DNA of 47,597 nt from Campylobacterales bacterium. GTDB taxonomy: Bacteria; Campylobacterota; Campylobacteria; Campylobacterales; Sulfurimonadaceae. The position numbers and the translations under genes are program-made. The notes below the pieces were generated by a model that worked only from the letters and a program-made list of their open reading frames with translations, searched no databases and was not told the origin of the DNA. Position 1 is the stretch's first letter, and every line of letters begins with the position of its first letter. Positions 34,582 through 42,989 of the stretch are shown here, one piece after another. Where the stretch lies: contig JACUTT010000013.1 in NCBI GenBank assembly GCA_014859655.1, forward strand, positions 1 to 47,597. Direction: 5' to 3'.

Positions 34582-35997
34582 ATGGAAGCGAAGATCTATT
34601 TTGGAAGCCAAAGTGTCAGCGGCGCCAAGTTGAGCGAACGCCTCTCCCCCTTTGACGGAAGACTCGTCTCAATAGCACCGGTCTGTAGTGCTGACGACAC
34701 GCGCAAAGCACTTAAAATAGCCCAAGGAGCAAGAAAAGCAGCCAAGTCCTCCACGATTTCGCAGCGCTGCAGCTGGCTGCAAGATGTCGCACAGAAAATG
34801 CGTGAAAACAAAGAAGATCTCGCCCGCACCATCACGGACGAGGTGGGAAAACCGCTGATGTTCTCACGCATCGAAGTCGAGCGCGCCATCGAGACCGTGA
34901 CGCTCTCTGCCGAGACGATGCGCACCATGCACGGCGAGACGATCAACACCGACGCTATGGCAAGTGGCAAAAAGACGATGGCCTACTTTTTCAGAGAGCC
35001 CGTCGGTGTTGTCGCGGCGATTACCCCTTTTAACTTTCCGCTCAACCTGGTCGCGCACAAACTGGCCCCGGCCCTGGTCTCGGGAAACACCGTGGTGCTC
35101 AAGCCCACCCCCGAAGCTCCGCTGACGGCCTACAAGTTCGCAAAGCTCTTTATCGAGAGCGAGTATGCGGTCAAAGACGCGCTAAGCCTGGTCTATGGGG
35201 ATGTGGAAGTCGGCTCGACGCTGGTGGGAAGCGACATTCCGCGCGTCATCAGTTTTACGGGATCTGTTCCCGTAGGCGAGATCATCACCCGCTCAGCAGG
35301 GATCAAAAAGATCTCTCTAGAGCTTGGCGGAAATGCGGCGAGCTACATTGATGCCTCCGCAGACATCGCACTGGCGGCACAGCGTTGTACGCTAGGCGCC
35401 TTTGTCAACTCCGGCCAGGTCTGCATCTCGCTCCAGCGCATCTACGTGCACGAGGCGGTGTATGAGGAGTTTGCCGCCAAGATGGCCGAAGAGACCCTGA
35501 AGCTCAACGTCGGCTCGCCTTATGAGGATGAGACCTTTATGGGACCGGTGATCGATGACGAGGCGGCCAAACGCGCGATGGGCTGGGTGCGTTCTGCTAT
35601 AGCAGAGGGTGCGCGTGCTCTGTTCGAGCCGCGTTGCGAAGGGCGTATGTTTTATCCCTGCGTGATGGCGGATGTGCGTGACGACATGGCCATCGTCTGC
35701 GAAGAGGTCTTTGCGCCCATCGTCAGCCTGGTCAAGGTCAACGATTTTGACGACGCGATGCCGAGAATGAACAACTCACCCTACGGCCTGCAGTTTTCCC
35801 TTTTCACCAACGACCTCAAACTCGCACAGCGGGCAATAAGCGAGCTGGACGCGGGCGGTATCGTCATTAACGATATGCCGACGCTTCGTTTTGACATCCA
35901 GCCCTACGGCGGGGTGAAACTCAGCGGAGTAGGGCGCGAAGGGCCGCGTTTTGCTATTGAAGAGTTTACCGAGATCAAATCCGTTGTGATCTGCTAG
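34582..35997 (+). CDS. NAD(P)-dependent aldehyde dehydrogenase
   Basis: 471 residues. Oxidises an aldehyde to the acid. EPVGVVAAITPFNFPLNL and FTGSVPVGEIITR are cofactor-binding; LELGGNAASYI holds the general base Glu; NSGQVCISLQR has the catalytic Cys; EEVFAPIVSL and the C-terminal GGVKLSGVGREGPRFAIEEF are standard. The pattern is nearest to glycolaldehyde/lactaldehyde or non-phosphorylating glyceraldehyde-3-phosphate types, but the substrate cannot be called. The DUF523 GTG follows the TAG without a gap. Confidence 0.9.
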   Translation: MEAKIYFGSQSVSGAKLSERLSPFDGRLVSIAPVCSADDTRKALKIAQGARKAAKSSTISQRCSWLQDVAQKMRENKEDLARTITDEVGKPLMFSRIEVERAIETVTLSAETMRTMHGETINTDAMASGKKTMAYFFREPVGVVAAITPFNFPLNLVAHKLAPALVSGNTVVLKPTPEAPLTAYKFAKLFIESEYAVKDALSLVYGDVEVGSTLVGSDIPRVISFTGSVPVGEIITRSAGIKKISLELGGNAASYIDASADIALAAQRCTLGAFVNSGQVCISLQRIYVHEAVYEEFAAKMAEETLKLNVGSPYEDETFMGPVIDDEAAKRAMGWVRSAIAEGARALFEPRCEGRMFYPCVMADVRDDMAIVCEEVFAPIVSLVKVNDFDDAMPRMNNSPYGLQFSLFTNDLKLAQRAISELDAGGIVINDMPTLRFDIQPYGGVKLSGVGREGPRFAIEEFTEIKSVVIC

Positions 35998-36453
35998 GTG
36001 AAGCGCCGAAAAGTTGCCGTCTCTGCCTGTCTTCTGGGCGAGCTTTGCCGCTATGACGGACAGAGTAAAAGCGACGCGGCGGTTATGAGCGCCTTTAAAA
36101 ATGACGAGATCATCCCTTTTTGCCCCGAAGCGCCCGTGCTCGGAACTCCGCGCGAAAGGATCTGCGTGATTGAAAAAGGAGATCAGCGTATTGTCATCGG
36201 GGAGGAGAGCGGGGAGGATTTCACCCCGGCCATTATGGCCCAGGTCGACCTGCTGGTGCTAAACCACCCCGACCTTGACGCCATCGTTCTAAAGTCCAAG
36301 TCGCCCTCCTGCGGTCTGGGAACTACCCCGATATATGATGAAAACCAAAAAGTCATAGGCTTTGGCGACGGCATAGCCGCGCAGAGGCTAAAAGAGATCT
36401 ACCCGAATATCGTTATAACAGACGAATTAAATCTAAAGGAAATTGAATGTTAG
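35998..36453 (+). CDS. DUF523 (YbbK/TudS-like) protein
   Basis: 151 residues. Cysteines in SACLLGELCRYDG, FCPEAPVLGTPRER and KSPSCGLGT match DUF523, whose TudS member is a 4Fe-4S thiouracil desulfidase. A role in sulfur removal from RNA bases is possible, from family only. GTG start at 35998 immediately after the dehydrogenase stop, so translation is coupled. Confidence 0.8.
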   Translation: MKRRKVAVSACLLGELCRYDGQSKSDAAVMSAFKNDEIIPFCPEAPVLGTPRERICVIEKGDQRIVIGEESGEDFTPAIMAQVDLLVLNHPDLDAIVLKSKSPSCGLGTTPIYDENQKVIGFGDGIAAQRLKEIYPNIVITDELNLKEIEC

Positions 36454-36542
36454 AAGTAGGAGATATGGCACCGGAGTTTTCTAAAGAAACTTTTGGTGGA
36501 CTGTGTAAGAGTAAAGTCATTTTAGGAGAAACGCTATGCTAG
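36447..36542 (+). pseudogene. Relic start of a second peroxiredoxin gene
   Basis: Reads MLEVGDMAPEFSKETFGGLC followed by KSKVILGETLC and stops. The first 11 residues match the bcp start 89 bases farther on (MLEVGNIAPEF) with two changes (D/N, M/I). Downstream of these the two diverge. An A+G rich stretch, AGGAGA at about 36524-36529, serves the true bcp ATG at 36536, which lies inside this frame's last codons. It is best read as the remains of a tandem duplicate; use as a leader peptide coupled to bcp is the alternative. Confidence 0.6.
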
Positions 36543-37003
36543 AAGTCGGAAATATTGCTCCCGAGTTTTGTCTTCCCAATCAGGACGATGTGGAGATCTG
36601 CACACGCGATCTTAAGGGCAAATGGATTGTTTTGTACTTTTACCCCAAAGACAACACCCCCGGCTGTACGACAGAGGCCTGCGAGTTCACGGCAGCCGAG
36701 CCGCTCTTTGAGAAACTCAATGCGGTCATTTTGGGCGTGAGCGCGGACAGCCCGAAAAAACACAGAAACTTTATCGAGAAACAATCCCTCGAGATCACGC
36801 TGCTTAGCGACGAGAGCACGCAGATGATGCAGAGCTACGGCGTTTGGCAGCTGAAGAAGAACTACGGCAAAGAGTACATGGGCATCGTGCGAACGACCTT
36901 CATCCTAGACCCACAGGGCAAGATAGCCGCCCTCTGGAACAATGTCCGTGTCAAAGAGCATGTGGAAAAGGTAAGAGAGAGACTGGCCGAACTTCAGGCT
37001 TGA
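36536..37003 (+). CDS. bcp: Thioredoxin-dependent thiol peroxidase (Bcp)
   Basis: 155 residues. Reduces peroxides using thioredoxin. The PGCTTEACEF motif has both peroxidatic Cys and a resolving Cys five residues on, the atypical alpha-2 type. LYFYPKDNTPG, GVSADSPKKHRNF and RTTFILDPQGKI complete the family pattern. Preceded by the relic copy and by DUF523. TrxA (25178) is the likely donor. Confidence 0.95.
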   Translation: MLEVGNIAPEFCLPNQDDVEICTRDLKGKWIVLYFYPKDNTPGCTTEACEFTAAEPLFEKLNAVILGVSADSPKKHRNFIEKQSLEITLLSDESTQMMQSYGVWQLKKNYGKEYMGIVRTTFILDPQGKIAALWNNVRVKEHVEKVRERLAELQA

Positions 37004-37032
37004 AAAGAGCGTGTGGGGTATAAAGTGTAGAG

Positions 37033-37058
37033 AAAAAGCCTCCCGCCTAAGCGGAAGG
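37033..37058 (-). terminator. Intrinsic terminator of the porin gene
   Basis: Read on the minus strand, CCTTCCGC pairs with GCGGGAGG (one mismatch) around TTAG, followed directly by GCTTTTTC. Starts ten bases after the porin stop. Convergent bcp may also use it in part. Confidence 0.65.
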
Positions 37059-37067
37059 TAGAGAGGT

Positions 37068-38672
37068 TTAGTAGCGGTATCGCAGATAGACGCGGATATC
37101 TTGTGCTTTGTCGACGACATTGTCAGCTATATTCATGAACTCACCTGAGCCATCTGGTACCATCATCGTGTCGCTGATAGCCATTGATCCTCCTGTCGCA
37201 TTTCCAAAGAAGCCGTTGCTTCCTGCATAGTCATAGTCGATGTAGGTATAGCGCACCTGCAGAGTGAAAATATCGTCAATAAGCGGTTCTGTAAAGTAGA
37301 CCTCATAGGCATTACCGCGAGCGGCTACCTTCGAGCCTATCATCGTGTCTTCACCGTAGGTGATGGGTCTCCAGTATTTTGAACCGTGGTTGAACTCCAG
37401 CCCGAAACGCCCCTCATCGCTGATAAGCGAAGGCATGTTGAGCCCTGCCCAGTAGGAGTAGCCGTTCTCTTTATCGGTTGAACCCAGCATGCCGCCTGCT
37501 CCATTTTTCGGATCAGTCTGAGACATCGCACCGCTGACAAAGAAGGTGGTGTCGTCCAGGAAGTTGGACCAGCCGTTCCCGATCCCGTTGGTCATCATGT
37601 AGGCCGAAGCGCTGTTGATGTTTCCGACTGTTTGGAAGCCTTCCATTTGGTCTTGAGGATTCTTTAGGTCTATCAGGTTGTTGGCCGTATAGAACTGCGT
37701 GCCAATAGAGAACTGCCCGTTGTCGTAAGGGACAAAGATCAGGCCGGCTAGATCTATGCTTGCCAGCTCGCTGTCGTTAGTTGCATATGGAGTTGTACTG
37801 AAACGCGGGCTTGCATTGCTGGCAGCGCGGCCTCCGCAAAGTTTGACATACATTCCGGGAATACCTGTCACTTTTTCCAGACCAAAACGTGAGCTTAGAC
37901 CGTCGAACTCGACATTGATGGTGTGGCCAGATGGCGAAGCGGCCTGATCGTTTTCTCTGAAGTTGATCAGGTGGCCGTTGGTAGAGGGGCGTCGTCCCAG
38001 ACTGAAGGTCCAGGGAATGTCTGTTCCGAGGAAGGTGTCGTTTCTGTAAAAGAAGTAGGCTGATCGGACACGTACGGTATCGTCGTATGCATTTTCGTTG
38101 GTGATCCAGTCGAATGGTTCTGCCTGGTTTCCTTCAGGGAGACTTGCACCAAAACGCTGTCCATATAGTTTGTTATAAGCCAGCTGTCCCGTAAAGCTGA
38201 TGTTCTTAGTGGCTGCCCAGTCCATGTTCAACCATAGTCTGTTGGCGAGAATGGCATCGTTTTTATATTTCTTACCACTGGTCTCACCACTGGCCATCTT
38301 ATAATTCACATTGTCAAACGAGGTTCTGAAGTCAACGCCAAGTTTCAGGTGGTTTCCAGCGGTTGCCTTGTTGAGTTCAGTGATTGTTTCTTGCATGTCT
38401 TCGATCTCTTCTTGGGCATTAAACTCATCTTCATCGTCTTCGTTCTCAGAAGAACCCGCTTTTTCGTCTTCGTCTTCATCCTCTTCGTCATCATTTTGCA
38501 TTCGCGCCGAGGGCTTAGCTGCCTTTTTCTCGGCTTTGAGTGTGCTTAGCTCCTGTTGCAGACGTTTCATCTCTGTTTCCATCACTTCAAAGCGTTCGTA
38601 CATTGTTGCAGCACTTGCATCTGCCAGCAACAGTGAGGCGGCTACCAATGATCCCAGTAAAGGCTTATTCAT
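37068..38672 (-). CDS. Outer-membrane porin-like protein (DUF3373-type)
   Basis: 534 residues. A signal peptide (MNKPLLGSLVAASLLLADAS, cut near DASAA) is followed by a coiled coil (MERFEVMETEMKRLQQELSTLKA-type region), a very acidic spacer (about 60-85), a second helical stretch, then many alternating beta strands ending IRVYLRYRY with a terminal aromatic, as in beta-barrels. DUF3373 proteins occur in Campylobacterota, and this is a plausible major porin. Coiled coils before the barrel could span the periplasm to peptidoglycan, as SLH-type porins do, but no SLH motif is seen. Substrate unknown. Confidence 0.75.
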   Translation of the reverse strand: MNKPLLGSLVAASLLLADASAATMYERFEVMETEMKRLQQELSTLKAEKKAAKPSARMQNDDEEDEDEDEKAGSSENEDDEDEFNAQEEIEDMQETITELNKATAGNHLKLGVDFRTSFDNVNYKMASGETSGKKYKNDAILANRLWLNMDWAATKNISFTGQLAYNKLYGQRFGASLPEGNQAEPFDWITNENAYDDTVRVRSAYFFYRNDTFLGTDIPWTFSLGRRPSTNGHLINFRENDQAASPSGHTINVEFDGLSSRFGLEKVTGIPGMYVKLCGGRAASNASPRFSTTPYATNDSELASIDLAGLIFVPYDNGQFSIGTQFYTANNLIDLKNPQDQMEGFQTVGNINSASAYMMTNGIGNGWSNFLDDTTFFVSGAMSQTDPKNGAGGMLGSTDKENGYSYWAGLNMPSLISDEGRFGLEFNHGSKYWRPITYGEDTMIGSKVAARGNAYEVYFTEPLIDDIFTLQVRYTYIDYDYAGSNGFFGNATGGSMAISDTMMVPDGSGEFMNIADNVVDKAQDIRVYLRYRY

Positions 38673-39042
38673 TCATTCATCTCCTCTTTGAATTTAGAAA
38701 TTAAACATCAACATTCCCTCATTGATATTAAAAATTCAAATAATTGCTTCCATACTATCTAAGATAAGATAAAATTATTTTTAAAGAGCAATATCTCCCC
38801 TGTTGATTATTTAAGAACGGGAATAAATGCTACGAGAGGGTAAAACCCTCTTTGCTATAGCGCTTCAGCAAAGTTAAAATATTTTTTGAGTATCATTACG
38901 CGCTTTATTTCGTGAGTGGAATGCAAAAATGCAAGTGTCAATTCTTGAATTGGTTGCGGTCTGGATACCTATCCATCGCCGTTAAGGGACACTGAGGCTA
39001 AACCAAAAAAATAAAGAGCGAGAGCTCGTACAAGGAACAATC
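38673..39042 (+). promoter_or_regulatory. 370-bp leader region of rpsB
   Basis: No gene is supported. AGAGGG/CCCTCT with a five-base loop at 38835-38851 is terminator-like. TAAAAT near 38874 is a possible -10. Closer to rpsB: CAATTC/GAATTG inverted halves near 38940, then GCGGT...ATCGC enclosing TGGATA/TATCCA (about 38955-38980), and GAGC-GAGA-GCTC with a GNRA loop at 39016-39027, just before the ribosome site AAGGA. A 24-residue frame at 38921-38995 has no clear ribosome site. The structured leader may control S2 synthesis. Confidence 0.45.
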
Positions 39043-39810
39043 ATGGTCAGCATGAAAGATTTACTAGAATGTGGTGTACACTTTGGTCACCAAACACGTC
39101 GTTGGAATCCGAAAATGAAAAAATACATCTTCGGTGTTCGTAAAAATATCTATATTATAGATCTTCAAAAAACACTTCGTTTTTTCCGTGCAACGTATCA
39201 GATCGTCGCTGATGAAGCGGCAAAAGGCAAGACAATGATCTTCGTCGGTACGAAGAAACAGGCACGTGGCGCTATTCGTGAAGCAGCTGAAAAATGTGGT
39301 ATGCCTTACGTTGACAACCGCTGGTTGGGTGGAATGCTAACAAACTTCGGAACGATCCAAAAATCAATCCGCAAGCTTGACATCATCGAAGAGATGCAGG
39401 CAAACGGTCAAATGGAACTTTTGACTAAAAAAGAAGCATTGATGCTAACGCGTCAGCACAGTAAACTGGTGGAGTATCTTGGCGGTATTCGCAACATGAA
39501 GAAGCTTCCGGACATGATGTTTGTTGTCGATCCTGTTAAAGAGCACATCGCTGTTCTTGAGGCACGCAAACTCGGCATCCCGGTTGTAGCTCCACTTGAT
39601 ACTAACTGTGATCCTGACCTTATCGATTTTCCAATTCCTGGAAATGACGATGCGATCCGTTCAATTCAGCTTTTCTGTAGAGAAATGGCAGAAGCGATGA
39701 TCGAAGGCCGTGCTCAAAACGAAGTAGAAGCTGAAGAGCCTACCACTGAAGAAGAAGTTGCAGAAGTTGTCGCTGAAGCAAAAACAGCAGCAAGCACAGA
39801 GGAAGTTTAA
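39043..39810 (+). CDS. rpsB: 30S ribosomal protein S2
   Basis: 255 residues. [39 protein letters not shown], and [10 protein letters not shown] are signature segments of uS2. The C-terminal 25 residues are acidic ([19 protein letters not shown]), common in this lineage. AAGGA lies 8 bases before the ATG at 39043. tsf follows three bases after the stop. Confidence 0.98.
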   Translation: MVSMKDLLECGVHFGHQTRRWNPKMKKYIFGVRKNIYIIDLQKTLRFFRATYQIVADEAAKGKTMIFVGTKKQARGAIREAAEKCGMPYVDNRWLGGMLTNFGTIQKSIRKLDIIEEMQANGQMELLTKKEALMLTRQHSKLVEYLGGIRNMKKLPDMMFVVDPVKEHIAVLEARKLGIPVVAPLDTNCDPDLIDFPIPGNDDAIRSIQLFCREMAEAMIEGRAQNEVEAEEPTTEEEVAEVVAEAKTAASTEEV

Positions 39811-39812
39811 TC

Positions 39813-40880
39813 ATGGCAGTAGTAACAGCAGCAATGGTAAAAGAGTTGCGCCAGGCAACTGATGCACCAATGATGGATTGTAAAAAAGCACTGAGCGAAA
39901 ACGACGGCGATTATGAAAAAGCGGTAGAGTGGCTACGCGAACGCGGCATCTCTCAAGCAGCTAAAAAAGCTGACCGTGTTGCAGCTGAAGGCTCTATCGG
40001 CCTTAAGATCTCTGAAGATTTCAAAAAAGCGACCTTGGTAGAGGTCAACTCTGAAACTGACTTCGTTGCGCAAAACGACGGCTTTAAAGACCTTGTCTCC
40101 AAGACGGTCACACAGTCGTTTGTCTCTGATGCGGATACAGTTGAAGCACTTCGTGAAACTGAGCTTGAAGGCAAGGCGTTCAGCGCTACCTTCGACGCTG
40201 CGGTTGCTAAGATCGGCGAGAAGATCGAAGTGCGCCGTATCGCGACACTGACAGGAAATGAGAATACAGTCGTCAACGGCTATATCCACTCAAATACCCG
40301 TATTGGTGTTATCGTTGCGATCGAGTGCGACAGCGCAAAAACAGCAGAAGCACTTGTTCCGACAGCTAAAAACATCGCCATGCATGCATCTGCGATGAAA
40401 CCGACAACACTGAGCTACAAAGATTTTGATGCTCAGTTCGTTGATGAAGAGACACGCGGACGTATCGAAGCGATCAAAAAAGAGAACGAAGAGCTTTCTC
40501 GTCTCAAGAAGCCGCTTAAGAACGTTCCAGAGTACATCTCTATGTGTCAATTGACTCCAGATGTTCTTGCCAAAGCAGAAGAAAACATCAAAGCCAAGCT
40601 TCAAGAAGAAGGCAAACCTGAAAAGATCTGGGACAAGATCGTTCCTGGCCAGCTTGCCCGTTATATCGACGATAACACGACTCTGGACAAAGAACAGGCG
40701 TTCTTGGACCAGAACTATGTTATGGACGACAAGATGACAGTTGCTCAGGCAGTCTCTGCTGCAGCGGCTGCCGTTGGCGGTACAGCATCTGTATCTGCTT
40801 TTGTTCGTCTTGAAGTCGGCGAAGGCATCGAGAAAAAAGTCGATGACTTTGCTGCTGAAGTCGCAGCACAAATGGCATAA
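39813..40880 (+). CDS. tsf: Elongation factor Ts
   Basis: 355 residues, longer than the Escherichia coli protein (283). Nucleotide exchange factor for EF-Tu. [21 protein letters not shown] and [13 protein letters not shown] form the UBA-like start; [13 protein letters not shown] is the central signature. The extra length comes from two dimerisation-type repeats (FKDLV..., [16 protein letters not shown], and the [16 protein letters not shown] segment). Confidence 0.97.
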   Translation: MAVVTAAMVKELRQATDAPMMDCKKALSENDGDYEKAVEWLRERGISQAAKKADRVAAEGSIGLKISEDFKKATLVEVNSETDFVAQNDGFKDLVSKTVTQSFVSDADTVEALRETELEGKAFSATFDAAVAKIGEKIEVRRIATLTGNENTVVNGYIHSNTRIGVIVAIECDSAKTAEALVPTAKNIAMHASAMKPTTLSYKDFDAQFVDEETRGRIEAIKKENEELSRLKKPLKNVPEYISMCQLTPDVLAKAEENIKAKLQEEGKPEKIWDKIVPGQLARYIDDNTTLDKEQAFLDQNYVMDDKMTVAQAVSAAAAAVGGTASVSAFVRLEVGEGIEKKVDDFAAEVAAQMA

Positions 40881-40897
40881 GGCTTAGCCTTATCCCC

Positions 40898-40924
40898 TTA
40901 AGAAGAGAATTTTTCTCTTCTTAA
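40898..40924 (+). terminator. Stem-loop after tsf
   Basis: An 11-bp perfect stem, TTAAGAAGAGA / TCTCTTCTTAA, around ATTTT, 18 bases after the tsf stop. CTCCTCCTTTT follows. The strongest hairpin after a gene here, a likely end of the rpsB-tsf message. Confidence 0.6.
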
Positions 40925-40982
40925 CTCCTCCTTTTAAGCCAAACCCTCTTATAATCTTTTTCAAAAACAGACAAGACATATT

Positions 40983-41627
40983 ATGCAACTACTCAATGCG
41001 ACAAAACTTTCACACCATTACGAATACCCGCTTTTTGAAGATATCGACCTAAGTCTTAATGCCCATGAGTCCATGGCCATCATCGGTGCCAGCGGGAGCG
41101 GAAAATCTACACTTTTGCATGTTCTCTCCTCGCTCTTGAAGCCCAGATCGGGAAGCGTCGAGCTTTTTGGCAAAGATATCTATGCGCTGAAGAAGAAAGA
41201 GCTTGTCCAAATGCGCAGAAATGGTGTCGGCATGGTCTTTCAGTCGCACTATCTTTTTAAGGGCTTTACAGCCTATGAAAACCTGGAAGTCGCGGCGATA
41301 CTCAGCGGGCACGAAATCAATGAAGAGCATCTCAAAAGTCTGGGCATAAGCGAGGTGATCCACCAAAAGGTCACCGAACTCTCCGGAGGACAGCAGCAAC
41401 GCGTCTCTATAGCACGTGTTTTGACCAAAAAACCGAGATTGATCTTTGCGGATGAGCCGACGGGAAATCTCGATTATGAGACGGCCGTGGATGTCATGCA
41501 GCTTTTTACGGACTACATACGCGCAGAAGAGGCGGCAATGGTTCTGGTGACCCATGAAAAGGATCTGGCTATGGAGTGCGATCATGTCTACAAACTCCAT
41601 GATCAAAAGCTCGAAAAGATAAAATAG
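40983..41627 (+). CDS. LolD/FtsE-type ABC transporter ATPase
   Basis: 214 residues. Walker [11 protein letters not shown]-loop [13 protein letters not shown], signature [15 protein letters not shown], Walker [13 protein letters not shown], and H-loop LVTHEKDLA are all complete. It is nearest LolD, FtsE or MacB ATPases. No permease gene is adjacent, which is the known arrangement in Campylobacter between tsf and fliR; the partner must be elsewhere. A lipoprotein-release (LolCDE) role is plausible but unproven. Confidence 0.85.
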   Translation: MQLLNATKLSHHYEYPLFEDIDLSLNAHESMAIIGASGSGKSTLLHVLSSLLKPRSGSVELFGKDIYALKKKELVQMRRNGVGMVFQSHYLFKGFTAYENLEVAAILSGHEINEEHLKSLGISEVIHQKVTELSGGQQQRVSIARVLTKKPRLIFADEPTGNLDYETAVDVMQLFTDYIRAEEAAMVLVTHEKDLAMECDHVYKLHDQKLEKIK

Positions 41628-41649
41628 CCCAGGCTCTTTGAGGATAAAA

Positions 41650-42423
41650 ATGGAAGTCGTTGAATTTTTAACACCGGCAAATGTTGTCGGCTTTATCCTT
41701 CTGTTTTTTCGTTTTGCCGGGCTGTTTATCATGGTCCCTCTCTTCTCGCACACCTCCATTCCTATGACGATAAAGACAGCCATCGCCTTTGTTTTCAGTG
41801 TGCTGTACTTTTCTGTGATGCCCCCGCTTGAGATGCAGATCACCACAACGATGCTTGTTTTTGCTATCTTGAGCGAGTTTCTTCTGGGATTTACGATAGG
41901 ATTGATGCTTCAGATTACGATGAACATCATGACCTTTGCCGGGACGCAGATCTCCTTTATCATGGGCTTTTCCATGGCCTCGGTCATCGACCCGCAGTCA
42001 GGGGTCTCTATGCCCGTTATCAGTAATATTCTCGCGCTGCTCTCTTTGATGGTTTTTCTGGCTCTAAACGGACACCATGTTGTGCTTTTATTCATCAGCG
42101 ACTCTTTGCAGGAAGTTCCGCTTGGCGGGTTTGTGCTCAATGAAGCGATCTTCGCCTATCTTCAAACCGCGACGGTCAATATGTTTGTTGTCGGCTTTAT
42201 GATCGCTTTTCCTATCATCGCCCTCTCGCTTTTGGCGGATATCATTTTTGGTATGCTGATGAAGACAATGCCTCAATTTAATCTTCTGGTCATTGGTTTT
42301 CCCATCAAGATCATGGTGGCCTTTGTCGTCGTTATAGCGACGCTGGCCACCTTTATGAGTATCTTCAGCGCAGAGATGTTCAAGACATTAAATGCGCTTC
42401 CTGTACTCTTCAGTACGCCTTAG
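41650..42423 (+). CDS. fliR: Flagellar export protein FliR
   Basis: 257 residues, inner-membrane component of the flagellar type III export gate. Six hydrophobic segments; FLTPANVVGFILLFFRFAGLF at the N-terminus, GFTIGLMLQITMNIMTFAGT, and FGMLMKTMPQFNLLVIGFPIKI near the end are typical. The ATG at 41650 follows GAGGA at 41640-41644; an in-frame TTG at 41638 is less likely. It ends 14 bases inside the convergent PLD-like gene. Confidence 0.93.
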   Translation: MEVVEFLTPANVVGFILLFFRFAGLFIMVPLFSHTSIPMTIKTAIAFVFSVLYFSVMPPLEMQITTTMLVFAILSEFLLGFTIGLMLQITMNIMTFAGTQISFIMGFSMASVIDPQSGVSMPVISNILALLSLMVFLALNGHHVVLLFISDSLQEVPLGGFVLNEAIFAYLQTATVNMFVVGFMIAFPIIALSLLADIIFGMLMKTMPQFNLLVIGFPIKIMVAFVVVIATLATFMSIFSAEMFKTLNALPVLFSTP

Positions 42424-42895
42424 CCCGCTGCAATAGCGTGTGAAAGATCGCGTCGCATGTCTTCTTCCGAAAGAGCGCAAATGCGTAATCTGTTCTTATC
42501 TTTTCACCGTCGAGATCTTTACTGAGCAAAAAGAGCTCTTTATTGTCGATGCAGCCAAAAGAGCCGCTCAAAGCTTGTGGATTTTCACTGCCATAATCGA
42601 AGGGGCTAAGGGTAAAGATTTGAATGTTTTCAAACAGAGCAAGATGGGCCGCTTTGTTCTGCTTTTGCAAAGGCTCGCTTGTGATAATGGTGATCTGCAG
42701 CTCTTTTTTAGCGCGCTGTTTCAGCGTGCGCACAAGGGTATACTCATCCAAAAACGGCGTAAAAAGATAGAACTTGTTCTCTGCTTTTATAATCTTGGCA
42801 TTGAGGGTATCCAAAAAATACCTGCCCTCATCCGGAAGCAAAAAAACCTCCTGCGCCAGCAAAAAAACAGGAAAAAAGAGCAGAAGTCTGAACAA
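42410..42895 (-). CDS. Secreted phospholipase D-like protein lacking HKD
   Basis: 161 residues. A short signal peptide (MFRLLLFFPVFLLAQ) precedes a fold that resembles half a PLD/Nuc domain: IIKAENKFYLFTPFLDEY, LKQRAKKELQITIITSEP and FGCIDNKELFLLSKDL. The catalytic H-x-K-x4-D is not present; at that place the sequence is CIDNKELFLLSKD. It is therefore probably not an active PLD. Tail-to-tail with fliR (14-base overlap). Function unknown. Confidence 0.55.
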   Translation of the reverse strand: MFRLLLFFPVFLLAQEVFLLPDEGRYFLDTLNAKIIKAENKFYLFTPFLDEYTLVRTLKQRAKKELQITIITSEPLQKQNKAAHLALFENIQIFTLSPFDYGSENPQALSGSFGCIDNKELFLLSKDLDGEKIRTDYAFALFRKKTCDAIFHTLLQRAKAY

Positions 42896-42957
42896 GTTGT
42901 TTCCTTTTTGGCTGTATCTTGATGTTTTTTAGCTAGAATATATACTTAAATATCCAT

Positions 42958-42973
42958 TATATATTAATATATA
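42958..42973. promoter_or_regulatory. 16-bp AT palindrome before the acidic-protein gene
   Basis: TATATATTAATATATA, perfect, ends 16 bases before the ATG at 42990. TAGAAT near 42934 is a possible -10. It may be a protein site or only AT-rich promoter DNA. Confidence 0.3.
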
Positions 42974-42989
42974 CCAAAAGGCTCTTGTT

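Noticed and set aside
38311-38691. Serine-rich open frame on the plus strand
   Set aside because: Antisense to the acidic spacer and signal region of the porin gene; no own promoter or ribosome site.
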